In this document: positions 14,647-21,110 of the stretch, one piece after another
Numbering within the stretch: the stretch's first letter is position 1
How the letters are laid out: each line of letters starts with the position of its first letter
NCBI GenBank assembly: GCA_049699975.1
Contig: JBNAWB010000039.1
Coordinates: 1 to 21,110 of the forward strand
Length of the DNA stretch: 21,110 nucleotides
Direction of reading: 5' to 3'
DNA from: CAZAGD01 sp049699975
GTDB taxonomy: Bacteria; Desulfobacterota; SM23-61
The notes under the pieces: model-generated
What the model was told of the DNA's origin: nothing
Seen by the model: the letters and a program-made list of their open reading frames with translations, nothing else
Database searches by the model: none
Translations under genes and position numbers: made by a program

Positions 14647-14674
14647 ATTAAGGCTTTTTTAATCCACCCTTAAT
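14647..14674. repeat. Short inverted repeat upstream of htrA
   Basis: ATTAAGG and CCTTAAT (7-bp arms, 14-nt loop) lie between the DUF1844 gene and htrA, about 25 bp upstream of the htrA start. No T-run follows on the minus strand, so it is not a good terminator. It could be a regulatory hairpin or a chance pairing in AT-rich DNA. Confidence 0.3.
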
Positions 14675-14695
14675 ATTCAGCGCTTTCCTTAAGAT

Positions 14696-15073
14696 TTAAT
14701 CTTTTACTTCCCGAACATAACGCCAGCGTAAATCAGTGAGGATGTTTTCCAGCAGTTTTTCTTCGTCCGGAGTTAAGTTTCCTTTAGTTTTTTCTTTGAG
14801 CATTCCCAGAATATCAATAGTCTGTTTGGCCAAGGGAAGATTTTTTTCCCGCTTCTGGGTAGTCGGGTCAGGAACTTCTCCCAAATGGAGGAGCGCCGAG
14901 GTGCTTAAAGAAAAAATAAAAGAAGAAAAATCGATTTCTGGCAGCGGACGAGTAGCGTCTTCCCGCTCACCTTTTTTTTCTCTGGTCTCTACTTTTTCTT
15001 CCGGACGCTCCTGCTGCGCAGCAACCCTTCGGTCTCTTATTGTAAATCCTTTTTTTTCTTCTTTCTCTTCCAT
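14696..15073 (-). CDS. DUF1844 domain protein
   Basis: A 125-residue protein. A highly charged Lys/Glu/Arg N-terminal half (1-45) precedes a DUF1844 domain (about 47-122). The domain shows the recognisable blocks F-S-S-F-I-F-S-L-S-T-S-A-L-L-H-L-G, then PLAKQTIDILGMLKEKTKGN, and an L-x-x-L-R-W-R-Y-V end. The family has no established biochemical function. The start is the ATG at 15073 with AGAGG 8 nt upstream; a TTG two codons earlier directly abuts that site and is rejected. An extended -10 promoter lies about 35 bp upstream. It leads into htrA and ispE on the same strand. Confidence 0.9.
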   Translation of the reverse strand: MEEKEEKKGFTIRDRRVAAQQERPEEKVETREKKGEREDATRPLPEIDFSSFIFSLSTSALLHLGEVPDPTTQKREKNLPLAKQTIDILGMLKEKTKGNLTPDEEKLLENILTDLRWRYVREVKD

Positions 15074-15108
15074 AGCCAACCTCTAAAATATCCGCTTCTT
15101 CAAAAATA

Positions 15109-15117
15109 ATTATATCA
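15109..15117 (-). promoter_or_regulatory. Extended -10 promoter before the DUF1844 gene
   Basis: The minus strand has TGATATAAT: a perfect TATAAT (15114-15109) with TG one base upstream. No good -35 is present at 16-18 bp. The element overlaps no other function; the preceding gene stops at 15135. The inferred leader is about 30 nt. It would let DUF1844-htrA-ispE be transcribed independently of ino1 and the phosphatidyltransferase gene. Confidence 0.5.
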
Positions 15118-15134
15118 AATTTTTAATTTCTTAA

Positions 15135-15749
15135 TTATCTCGATAAATTACGCTCGCCCTCTTTTTCTTTTCCGCTCATATATCTATAAGCATAGCTAAT
15201 CCTCTGGGCTACCGTAAAATTAGTTAAAACGGCTAAAATCCAAATAATAATCTCCATTATCTGCGGAATGGCTGCTCCTAAAAAAATTAAAATAATACGC
15301 TCAGGTCTTTCTAAGATACCCACGTTACACTGGGGCATTACTATTTCCGCCCTGGCCCGGGCATAGGGTACCAAGGCCGTGCCCATCAAACTGAGACCTA
15401 ATAAAACTTGATAAAGAACTGCTTTCTGCTGCGCGTAGAAAATTGATAAGCCAATCAATAAACTAAGATCAGAGTATCGATCGAGTACTGAGTCCAAGAA
15501 TGAGCCAAAAGTACTCGTTTCCCCGCAGTTCCGGGCCACAGCTCCGTCCATAATATCAAAAAAACCAGCTAAGAGGATTAAGCACGCCCCTTGGAGCCAC
15601 TCCCCCACCGCCAGCGTCCACGCCGCTAAACCATTCAAACTTAGCCCAATTAAAGTTAAAGCATTGGGCTTTAGCCCCATTCTTTGGATTAAGTGGGAAA
15701 TATTATAAAGATAGGGATCAAGCCGATCCCCAATCTTGGCCTTGAGCAT
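15135..15749 (-). CDS. CDP-alcohol phosphatidyltransferase (phosphatidylinositol-phosphate synthase-like)
   Basis: A 204-residue integral membrane enzyme with the complete CDP-alcohol phosphotransferase signature: D65-x2-D68-G69-x2-A72-R73-x8-G82-x3-D86-x3-D90. The Asp residues bind metal and activate the acceptor hydroxyl. About six hydrophobic helices surround it (near 30-48, 52-68, 92-106, 110-128, 148-160, 166-185). The C-terminal RARAEI...VGILERPERIILIFLG block matches the archaeal and actinobacterial PIP-synthase branch. It starts 13 bp after ino1, whose product is inositol 3-phosphate, so the likely reaction is CDP-diacylglycerol (or CDP-archaeol) plus inositol phosphate to phosphatidylinositol phosphate. 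The head group is inferred from this neighbour. No strong ribosome-binding site is seen. Confidence 0.9.
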   Translation of the reverse strand: MLKAKIGDRLDPYLYNISHLIQRMGLKPNALTLIGLSLNGLAAWTLAVGEWLQGACLILLAGFFDIMDGAVARNCGETSTFGSFLDSVLDRYSDLSLLIGLSIFYAQQKAVLYQVLLGLSLMGTALVPYARARAEIVMPQCNVGILERPERIILIFLGAAIPQIMEIIIWILAVLTNFTVAQRISYAYRYMSGKEKEGERNLSR

Positions 15750-15762
15750 AGATAAATATGCC

Positions 15763-16857
15763 CTATCTCTCCCGCAGGCCTTGGATGAATTCTTCCATCA
15801 TCTGGCGACCCAAGGAATCAGGGACTTGTACAGGGGGGTGTTTCATAGCGTATGCCGAAACAGCATTTAAAGGACCTCCGATTTTTCTTTCCCTGGCTAA
15901 TTTGCAACACCTAATGGCATCAATCGTTATCCCAGCACTATTAGGGGAATCTTCTACAGACAAGCGCAATTCCAAATTTAAGGGTACGCCGCCAAAGCCC
16001 CGTCCTTCAATTCTTAAAAAGCAGACTTTATTATCTTTTTGCCAGGGAACATAATCACTGGGCCCAATATGAATATTCTGCGGATCTAAAGGAACATCAA
16101 AAAGAGACTGCACAGCTTCCGTCTTGGAAATTTTTTTAGAGCGGAGACGGTTTTGGTTAAGCATGTTTAAGAAATCAGTGTTTCCACCAGTGTTCAATTG
16201 ATAAGTTCGATCAATCTTAACCCCACGATCTATGAATAGCTGGGTTAAAGCGCGATGGAGAATAGTAGCTCCCAGTTGGGCTTTGACGTCATCACCAATG
16301 ATGGGAATTTGACGCTCAGCGAAACGACGCCCCCATTCCGGATCAGAAGCGATAAAGACGGGAATACAATTAATTAGACTCACGCCTGTATTTAAACAGC
16401 AAGTAGCATAAAATTTCGTGGCCTCTTCTGACCCTACTGGTAAGTAATTCAAAAGGATCTCTGCGCCACTTTCCCGTAAAACCTTCTCCACGTCACAAGG
16501 TTTTTCATCGGCCGGAACAAATGTCCGCTCGGCAGGGTAATTTAGCATATGAGGAGAGATTCCATCGAGAATATGCCCCATCTGCACGATCGTCCTGGAG
16601 TTGGAAATTTTAGGGCTAAATACCTGCGTGCAATTGGGCAAGGCAAAAATAGCTTCACTCAACGGCTTGCCTACTTTGCGCTTGTCCACGTCGAAGGCGG
16701 CCACCACTTCGATATCCCCTGGTTGGTAACCACCTAAATCATAATGCATTAAACCTAATTTTTCGGCTCCTTCATGTTGCCGATAATACTCAATTCCCTG
16801 AACTAAAGAGCTGGCACAATTGCCCACACCCACAATTGCAATCCTTATCTTCTCCAT
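15763..16857 (-). CDS. ino1: Inositol-3-phosphate synthase, mycobacterial type
   Basis: A 364-residue NAD-dependent synthase converting glucose 6-phosphate to 1L-myo-inositol 1-phosphate (inositol 3-phosphate). It begins with a Rossmann-type nucleotide loop (IAIVGVGNCASSLVQG, 6-21). Strongly conserved blocks follow: L-P-V-G-S-E-E-A (about 135-142), GDDVKAQLGATILHR, QLNTGGNTDF, SKKISKTEAV with the catalytic lysines, and HIGPSDYVPW. Block order and length match mycobacterial and actinobacterial Ino1 far better than the longer eukaryotic form. The ATG at 16857 has a weak AAAGGG upstream. It is adjacent to the CDP-alcohol phosphatidyltransferase gene, forming an inositol-lipid pair. Confidence 0.95.
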   Translation of the reverse strand: MEKIRIAIVGVGNCASSLVQGIEYYRQHEGAEKLGLMHYDLGGYQPGDIEVVAAFDVDKRKVGKPLSEAIFALPNCTQVFSPKISNSRTIVQMGHILDGISPHMLNYPAERTFVPADEKPCDVEKVLRESGAEILLNYLPVGSEEATKFYATCCLNTGVSLINCIPVFIASDPEWGRRFAERQIPIIGDDVKAQLGATILHRALTQLFIDRGVKIDRTYQLNTGGNTDFLNMLNQNRLRSKKISKTEAVQSLFDVPLDPQNIHIGPSDYVPWQKDNKVCFLRIEGRGFGGVPLNLELRLSVEDSPNSAGITIDAIRCCKLARERKIGGPLNAVSAYAMKHPPVQVPDSLGRQMMEEFIQGLRER

Positions 16858-16969
16858 TTATTCAGCCCTTTCTGCAGGAATCTTTTTTGTTCCCACGAAA
16901 AAATCTTCATATTCCGCAAAAATAAATTTTTCCCTTATTTGTTTAATGCCTACTTCTCGTTAAATTATT

Positions 16970-19225
16970 TCAATGCCAAGTAATAACTATCTCTTTATCT
17001 CGCTCATCAGCCAAAAATTTTGATCCTTCTTTCCAATGGAGCGTGAGGGGGATCTTTATTTTTTCATCAATCCTCCTCTTTAAAAACCGCGCTCCATATT
17101 TCAAGCTAAAGCCTATTTCGACGATAAGGTCTAAGGCCGCTTCCGTATATTGAAAATCTTTCCCAAAATTGATTAAACTTTCTTGAATCCGGGCTAAATA
17201 ACGGCGAGCAATTTCTTTAACTTCTTCCCGCGTCAAAGGCGCAAAGACAATGATATCATCTATGCGGTTTAAAAATTCTGGTGAGAAATGATTTTCCACT
17301 TCTTTTATAATGGTTCTTTTTATCTCCGCCACTTGTTGTCCTTCGTGGAGAAAGCCCATAGGCTTCATAAATTTCTTAAATTCATCCGAACCAAGGTTGG
17401 AAGTCATGATGATTATCGTATCACTGAAATATACTTTTTTGCCTCGGCCATCGGTCAAAAATCCTTCATCAAAGACCTGTAAGAAAAGGTTGAGCACATG
17501 GGGATGAGCTTTTTCCACTTCATCTAAAAGCACGACTGTATAGGGGTTATCCTTTACTTGATTGGTTAAAACTCCACCTCTTTCCGAGCCGACAATCCCT
17601 CTGGGCATGCCAATAAGTTTATCCACCGAAATAGCCCCATCCTGGTATTCAGACATATCTATGCGCACCATTTTCTTTTCATCTCCGAAAAGGAATTCCG
17701 CTAAGGCTTTGGCCATTTCGGTTTTGCCCACACCCGTTGGTCCTAAGAAGAGCAGCACGCCATCGGGGCGCTCATAATTTTCCTTCAATGGTCCTTTGTT
17801 AAGGCGCAAATTGCGGGCTAAGGCCGCAATAGCTTCTTTTTGACCTACTACTCTCTTGGCCAAGATTTCTTCCATATTCTTAAAGCGATCCGTGGTATCC
17901 CGGAAGACCATTTCTCGGGGAATCCGCGTTTCTTGAGAAATGACTTGAATGATATCCTCGGCTAAAACTGGGCGGCCACTATTTTCAATCTCTACTTTCA
18001 CCGAAGCCGTGTCCAGCCAGTTAATCGCCTTATCCGGAAGGCGCAGATTATGTTGATAACGGGGCGCCATTTCTAAGGCCATTTCAATGGCTTCGTCACT
18101 AATTTTTACGGAATAATTTCTTTCTAACCGTGGCCGAATACCCCGGAGAATGCGGCGCGCTTCTTCTTTACTCGGCTCCTGAATATGGATTACTCGAAAT
18201 CTTCTGGCTAAGGCTTCATCTTCCGCAATATGAATCTTATATTCACTGGCGGTCGTGGCCCCGATCATCTGCACTTCTCCACGGGCTAAGGAAGATTTGA
18301 AGATGGTAGCCGCATCCGTAGGCACCCCTAAGGCAGAACCAGCGCCAATTAGAGTATGGGCTTCATCGACAAATAAGATAAGATTTTGCCGGCGTTTGAC
18401 TTCCTTAATAACATTTTCTATACGGTCTTCAAACATTCCCCGGAACATGGTTCCAGCTACTAAGGTATTCATCTGCAAATTGACAATTTGATAATTCCTT
18501 AGCCGTTTGGGGACGCTCTCCGGCTCCATTTCTAACTTAGTTGCTAAACCTTCTACTACGGCCGTTTTCCCTACGCCGGGGTCGCCCAAAATCATCACCG
18601 AATTAGGCCGGTCTCGGTGGCAGAGAATCTCCATAATCTGTTGAATCTCCGCTTCCCGACCAATAATCGGCGGAAGCTTTCCTAACCGGGCCAGCTTATT
18701 TAAGTTTACGCCAAAATTATTGAGGTAAGGCGGGAGTTCATACTTCCTCTTAATTTCTTCGCTTTTTTCTTCCAATATCTTGCTTTGCAAGGAGATCATT
18801 CTGGCCACAACCGCTGGATCAACTCCCATTCCCCGCAAAATACGCACCGGAATATTATGACCTTCCTGAAAAATGGCTTTCAAAAGATCCGTAGTTTCAA
18901 TAACCTTCCGCCCCGAATTTATTGCCGAATCCCAAGCCAATTTAAAGATGGTTTTGGTCGAAGGGGGAACTTTCATTCCTCCGCTTGCTGGTTGGCGGGG
19001 AGTATTTAAATATTCTTGCAAAGAGCTAATAATCTTCTGGGTATTAACGTTCAATTTATCAGCAATATCCATAAAAAGATTAGCTTCTACTTCCATGAGG
19101 GCTAAAAAGATATGTTCCACTCCTAAATAATAGTGCTGCCTTCTTTGGGATTCCTCAATGGCGGAAGTCAAAACCTGATGGGCCTTATCGGAAAGATATT
19201 CTTTATAATTGCTTAAATCTATCAT
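16970..19225 (-). CDS. Clp/HSP100 AAA+ unfoldase, ClpA-like, no middle domain
   Basis: A 751-residue double-AAA+ protein. The N-domain (1-145) has two Clp_N repeats. D1 has Walker A GDPGVGKT (214-221) and Walker B FVDEAH (285-290). D2 has GPTGVGKT (495-502) and LLDEVEKAH (566-574). There is no ClpB/ClpC middle coiled coil between the D1 small domain and D2, so the layout is like ClpA. M623-G624-F625 fits the [LIVMP]-G-[FL] ClpP-docking loop, so it probably feeds a ClpP protease. Odd features: the D1 pore loop reads G-T-M-F-R-G rather than G-T-K-Y-R-G, and D2 has G-I-V-G where most relatives have G-Y-V-G, so the usual substrate-gripping tyrosines are missing. The ATG at 19225 is preceded only by a distant AGAGG. 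It follows the DnaJ-like gene. Confidence 0.94.
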   Translation of the reverse strand: MIDLSNYKEYLSDKAHQVLTSAIEESQRRQHYYLGVEHIFLALMEVEANLFMDIADKLNVNTQKIISSLQEYLNTPRQPASGGMKVPPSTKTIFKLAWDSAINSGRKVIETTDLLKAIFQEGHNIPVRILRGMGVDPAVVARMISLQSKILEEKSEEIKRKYELPPYLNNFGVNLNKLARLGKLPPIIGREAEIQQIMEILCHRDRPNSVMILGDPGVGKTAVVEGLATKLEMEPESVPKRLRNYQIVNLQMNTLVAGTMFRGMFEDRIENVIKEVKRRQNLILFVDEAHTLIGAGSALGVPTDAATIFKSSLARGEVQMIGATTASEYKIHIAEDEALARRFRVIHIQEPSKEEARRILRGIRPRLERNYSVKISDEAIEMALEMAPRYQHNLRLPDKAINWLDTASVKVEIENSGRPVLAEDIIQVISQETRIPREMVFRDTTDRFKNMEEILAKRVVGQKEAIAALARNLRLNKGPLKENYERPDGVLLFLGPTGVGKTEMAKALAEFLFGDEKKMVRIDMSEYQDGAISVDKLIGMPRGIVGSERGGVLTNQVKDNPYTVVLLDEVEKAHPHVLNLFLQVFDEGFLTDGRGKKVYFSDTIIIMTSNLGSDEFKKFMKPMGFLHEGQQVAEIKRTIIKEVENHFSPEFLNRIDDIIVFAPLTREEVKEIARRYLARIQESLINFGKDFQYTEAALDLIVEIGFSLKYGARFLKRRIDEKIKIPLTLHWKEGSKFLADERDKEIVITWH

Positions 19226-19317
19226 ATATAACTTTAGCCTCTTTCTTATAATTCTTTAATTTAAAAGCTAATTTTTTTATGGCCATGCTTATTGGCCGGG
19301 CCCACCCTGAACTTAAA

Positions 19318-20328
19318 TTACCCAGATTTCTGAAGTGTAATAGTCCTCGTCCGAATTATCAGATCTCCGCGACCTTCACCTAAGAATATGGGAGGTCCTT
19401 CCTCGCGCAGACGAATTTGACCTTCCTCAGGCAGAGCCCGGGGAACAGGCACTTTTTTGTGGCCTGCTAAAGTAGGTACTTCGATCTCGCCACCCAACAG
19501 GTCATCGCCAATCGGTAATGGAATAGTCAAATATAAATCATACCCAAGCTTTTGGAACAAAGGAGACTTACTAATCTTAATTTTGATAATTAAGTCTCCA
19601 TTTTCTCCCCCATTCTTGCCTTCATCACCCCTGCCCATTAAATAAATTCGGCATCCTTCATTAATTCCTGGCGGAATCTGCAAAGGAGCAAAGGCTTCCT
19701 CCTTTACCCTGCCCTTACCCGAGCAAGAGGGACAAATTTGTCGAAAAATTTTCCCCTTTCCCAAACAAACTGGACATGTCTGAAAAAGAACTTCGGGCCA
19801 AAGGCCGATTTGGATTTGCCCAGCCCCGCCGCAAGATGGGCAAATTTTTGTGGGCTTTTCGTCTTGCCAACCTCTAGCTTCGCAGGAGGAACAATTAATT
19901 TCCCGCTGCCATTTAATTTCCCGCTCTCCCCCCCAAATAGACTCTTGAAAAGTAAGCTCAAGGGGCAGGTATATATCTTTTCCCCGGCGGGGTCGAGCAT
20001 CCTTTTTTTGCTCTATGATAAATAAAGACCCCGCAAACACATCTTCAAAATCAGCTAAAGGAGGCTCTTCCTCATCTTTTTCATCCCCCAGATAATCTTC
20101 ATACCCTAAAACATGTCCATCACAGTCATATTTTTTCCTTTTTTCTTTATCAGATAGAATTTCATAAGCTTCCGTAATCTCTTTCAAGCATAGGGCCGCC
20201 GCTTTACTTTGAGCTGGGGGTAAAAATTGATAGGTACGTATTAATTTCCGGAATGCCTTTTCGATCTCTTCGCCCGTGGCATTCCGTCGTACTCCTAATA
20301 TATCATAATAATCTTTTCGCGAAGCCAT
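19318..20328 (-). CDS. DnaJ-like protein with zinc-finger domain but no HPD motif
   Basis: A 336-residue type I J-protein homologue. The N-terminal J-like domain (5-66) keeps KDYYDILGV and the helix III ITEAYEILSDKEKRKKYD. The essential His-Pro-Asp loop is replaced by Q34-F35-L36-P-P, and the flanking codons are in frame, so this is not a frameshift. The Gly/Phe-rich region is replaced by an acidic linker (about 78-95). The zinc domain has four CxxC repeats: CSSCEARG (degenerate), CPSCGGAG, CPVCLGKG and CPSCSGKG. The C-terminal substrate-binding barrels (about 215-330) look complete. HPD is what stimulates the DnaK ATPase, so this protein may hold substrates, or act with DnaK or Clp by another route. 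ATG at 20328, no Shine-Dalgarno, promoter immediately upstream. It lies 202 bp downstream of dnaK. Confidence 0.93.
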   Translation of the reverse strand: MASRKDYYDILGVRRNATGEEIEKAFRKLIRTYQFLPPAQSKAAALCLKEITEAYEILSDKEKRKKYDCDGHVLGYEDYLGDEKDEEEPPLADFEDVFAGSLFIIEQKKDARPRRGKDIYLPLELTFQESIWGGEREIKWQREINCSSCEARGWQDEKPTKICPSCGGAGQIQIGLWPEVLFQTCPVCLGKGKIFRQICPSCSGKGRVKEEAFAPLQIPPGINEGCRIYLMGRGDEGKNGGENGDLIIKIKISKSPLFQKLGYDLYLTIPLPIGDDLLGGEIEVPTLAGHKKVPVPRALPEEGQIRLREEGPPIFLGEGRGDLIIRTRTITLQKSG

Positions 20329-20337
20329 CTTTGAAAA

Positions 20338-20366
20338 ATCATAATCTGCTTTTATTATCCTAACAA
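20338..20366 (-). promoter_or_regulatory. Promoter of the DnaJ-like gene (predicted leaderless)
   Basis: Minus strand: -35 TTGTTA (20366-20361, 4/6), 17-bp spacer, -10 TATGAT (20343-20338, 5/6). Only 9 nt separate the -10 from the ATG, so a normal start site would leave a 2-3 nt leader. This agrees with the absence of a Shine-Dalgarno. No CIRCE (HrcA) palindrome is visible here. Confidence 0.5.
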
Positions 20367-20500
20367 TTTTTTCTTATACCATAAGGTTTACTTTTTTTTC
20401 AACTCTAAAGATAAAGATTTTCAGATTGGCGCATAAATGGATGAGTTCATTCATCTACCGGGGTGGGGAAACATCTTTTGAGAAGGAAATTAATAAAATT

Positions 20501-20525
20501 GGGGGACCTTTTTCAAGAGTCCCCC
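20501..20525 (-). terminator. Intrinsic terminator after dnaK
   Basis: GGGGGAC and GTCCCCC form a 7-bp GC-rich stem with an 11-nt loop, followed on the minus strand by the T-rich AATTTTATT. It starts 5 bp past the dnaK stop codon, so dnaK messages should mostly end here. This supports a separate promoter for the DnaJ-like gene. Confidence 0.85.
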
Positions 20526-20530
20526 TTGAT

Positions 20531-21110
20531 TTATTTCTTTTCTTCAAATTCCGCATCTACTACATCTTCTTCGGGTCGTCCGCCCTTTGTTCCTCCTGAG
20601 GCTGCTTCTCCCTTTTGCTTACTCGAAGCCTGGCGGTACATAATCTCTGCTAAATGATGCGAAGCTTTAGTTAATAGATCCATCTTTTCCCGAATTCGGT
20701 TCATATCACCACTGGCAATAGCGTCCTTGGTCTCTTTTATGGCCGTCTCGATAGCATTAACTTCACTGAGAGGGATCTTATCCCGGTGCTCATTCAAAGT
20801 CTTCTCTGTAGTGTAAACTAAAGCGTCAGCTTGGTTACGCAATTCCACTTCTTGTCTTCGCCGCCTATCTTCTTCGGCATGAGCTTCAGCTTCTTTAACC
20901 ATCCGCTCCACCTCTTCCTTACTCAAACCGCTCGACGCAGTAATGGTTATAGCTTGCTGTTTGCCTGTAGCTAAATCTTTAGCTGAAACATGCAAAATAC
21001 CATTGGCATCTATGTCGAAGGTTACTTCAATCTGAGGCACTCCCCGCGGCGCTGGCGGAATACCTACCAAATGGAATCTACCTAAGGTTCGGTTATCTCG
21101 CGCCATTTCC
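20531..21110 (-). CDS. dnaK: Chaperone DnaK (Hsp70), C-terminal part
   Basis: The gene runs off the right edge; about 192 C-terminal residues are visible. They start in the substrate-binding beta domain (MARDNRTLGRFHLVGIPPAPRG) and continue with the invariant D-I-D-A-N-G-I-L-H-V-S-A-K-D and SSGLSKEEVERMVKEAE at the start of the helical lid. The tail ends in a Gly/Lys-rich linker and an acidic EEDVVDAEFEEKK, the usual end of bacterial DnaK. Hsp70 binds exposed hydrophobic segments under ATP control. Stop at 20531-20533, with a terminator right after. Confidence 0.98.
   Translation of the reverse strand, partial: EMARDNRTLGRFHLVGIPPAPRGVPQIEVTFDIDANGILHVSAKDLATGKQQAITITASSGLSKEEVERMVKEAEAHAEEDRRRRQEVELRNQADALVYTTEKTLNEHRDKIPLSEVNAIETAIKETKDAIASGDMNRIREKMDLLTKASHHLAEIMYRQASSKQKGEAASGGTKGGRPEEDVVDAEFEEKK

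Noticed and set aside
15074..15079. TTG start two codons upstream for the DUF1844 protein
   Set aside because: It directly abuts the only Shine-Dalgarno; the ATG at 15073 has correct spacing.
19281..19297. GGCCA/TGGCC hairpin between the DnaJ-like and Clp genes as a terminator
   Set aside because: On the minus strand it is followed by an A-run, not T-rich sequence, and the stem is only 5 bp.
20440..20455. GATGA-N6-TCATC palindrome and a nearby ACTCATCC half-site resembling the LexA operator
   Set aside because: The arms are only 5 bp, the second half-site is poor, and the position relative to the DnaJ-like gene promoter is about 75 bp upstream of the -35. Kept only as a weak candidate for a genome-wide motif search.
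20329..20530. CIRCE/HrcA operator before the DnaJ-like gene
   Set aside because: No TTAGCACTC-N9-GAGTGCTAA-like palindrome is visible in the region or upstream of the Clp gene.
1..21110. CRISPR arrays, rRNA genes, transposases or prophage genes
   Set aside because: No regularly spaced direct repeats, rRNA-like stretches, or transposase or phage proteins were recognised anywhere in the window.

Overview
This 21.1-kb window is a dense bacterial chromosome segment. By eye it is AT-leaning, with about 20 protein genes and one tRNA. All genes are on the minus strand except a MazG-type gene at 8998-9852. The content is mostly housekeeping: chaperones, isoprenoid, PRPP and phospholipid synthesis, ribosome and tRNA maintenance. 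The mix of a mycobacterial-type inositol-phosphate synthase, a DUF1844 protein, an archaeal-flavoured family-B DNA polymerase and a ClpA-like ATPase without a middle domain does not match a familiar model phylum. I infer a poorly sampled, probably anaerobic or thermophilic lineage, perhaps a candidate phylum. I cannot place it more closely from sequence alone.

Layout, reading the minus strand from right to left. (1) Chaperone block: the 3' end of dnaK with a clear terminator, a DnaJ-like protein without the HPD motif, then a Clp unfoldase. (2) Envelope and lipid block: ino1 and a CDP-alcohol phosphatidyltransferase (inositol phospholipid synthesis), a DUF1844 protein, an HtrA protease and ispE. 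(3) tRNA-Gln(UUG), prs, rplY/ctc and pth, a cluster order seen in many bacteria. (4) The lone plus-strand MazG-type pyrophosphohydrolase gene, converging on pth. (5) A 358-bp divergent intergenic region with a phoH promoter and a 140-bp inverted-repeat-bounded element. (6) phoH (ybeZ-like), a PgpH/YqfF-like HD phosphohydrolase and ybeY, a classic RNA-metabolism and second-messenger cluster. (7) A LexA-headed operon: lexA, a RadA/RecA-fold protein without Walker motifs, a small conserved-looking protein, and a family-B DNA polymerase with a degenerate exonuclease. (8) A 130-bp palindromic element, a YciI-like gene and a ZIP metal transporter.

Region 7 is the main discovery. The lexA promoter has a perfect -35 (TTGACA), a 17-bp spacer and a near-perfect -10 (TATATT). 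An 18-bp perfect palindrome, ACTCATCA-TT-TGATGAGT, fills the spacer. This looks like an autoregulated SOS operator of non-standard sequence. The four genes are closely spaced or overlapping, so the polymerase and its partners should be damage-inducible. The architecture parallels two known systems. One is the bacterial ImuA-ImuB-DnaE2 mutasome, whose ImuA is also a degenerate RecA-fold protein. The other is the archaeal PolB2/Dpo2 damage-tolerance polymerase. I propose a LexA-controlled, family-B-polymerase mutasome. The sequence evidence is strong for the parts and the regulation; the function is inferred.

Other oddities are the HPD-less DnaJ with a possibly leaderless promoter, a Clp ATPase with altered pore loops, a PgpH-like protein without its extracellular domain whose gene overlaps ybeY by about 116 bp, a likely frameshift at the 3' end of polB, and two MITE-like inverted-repeat elements.
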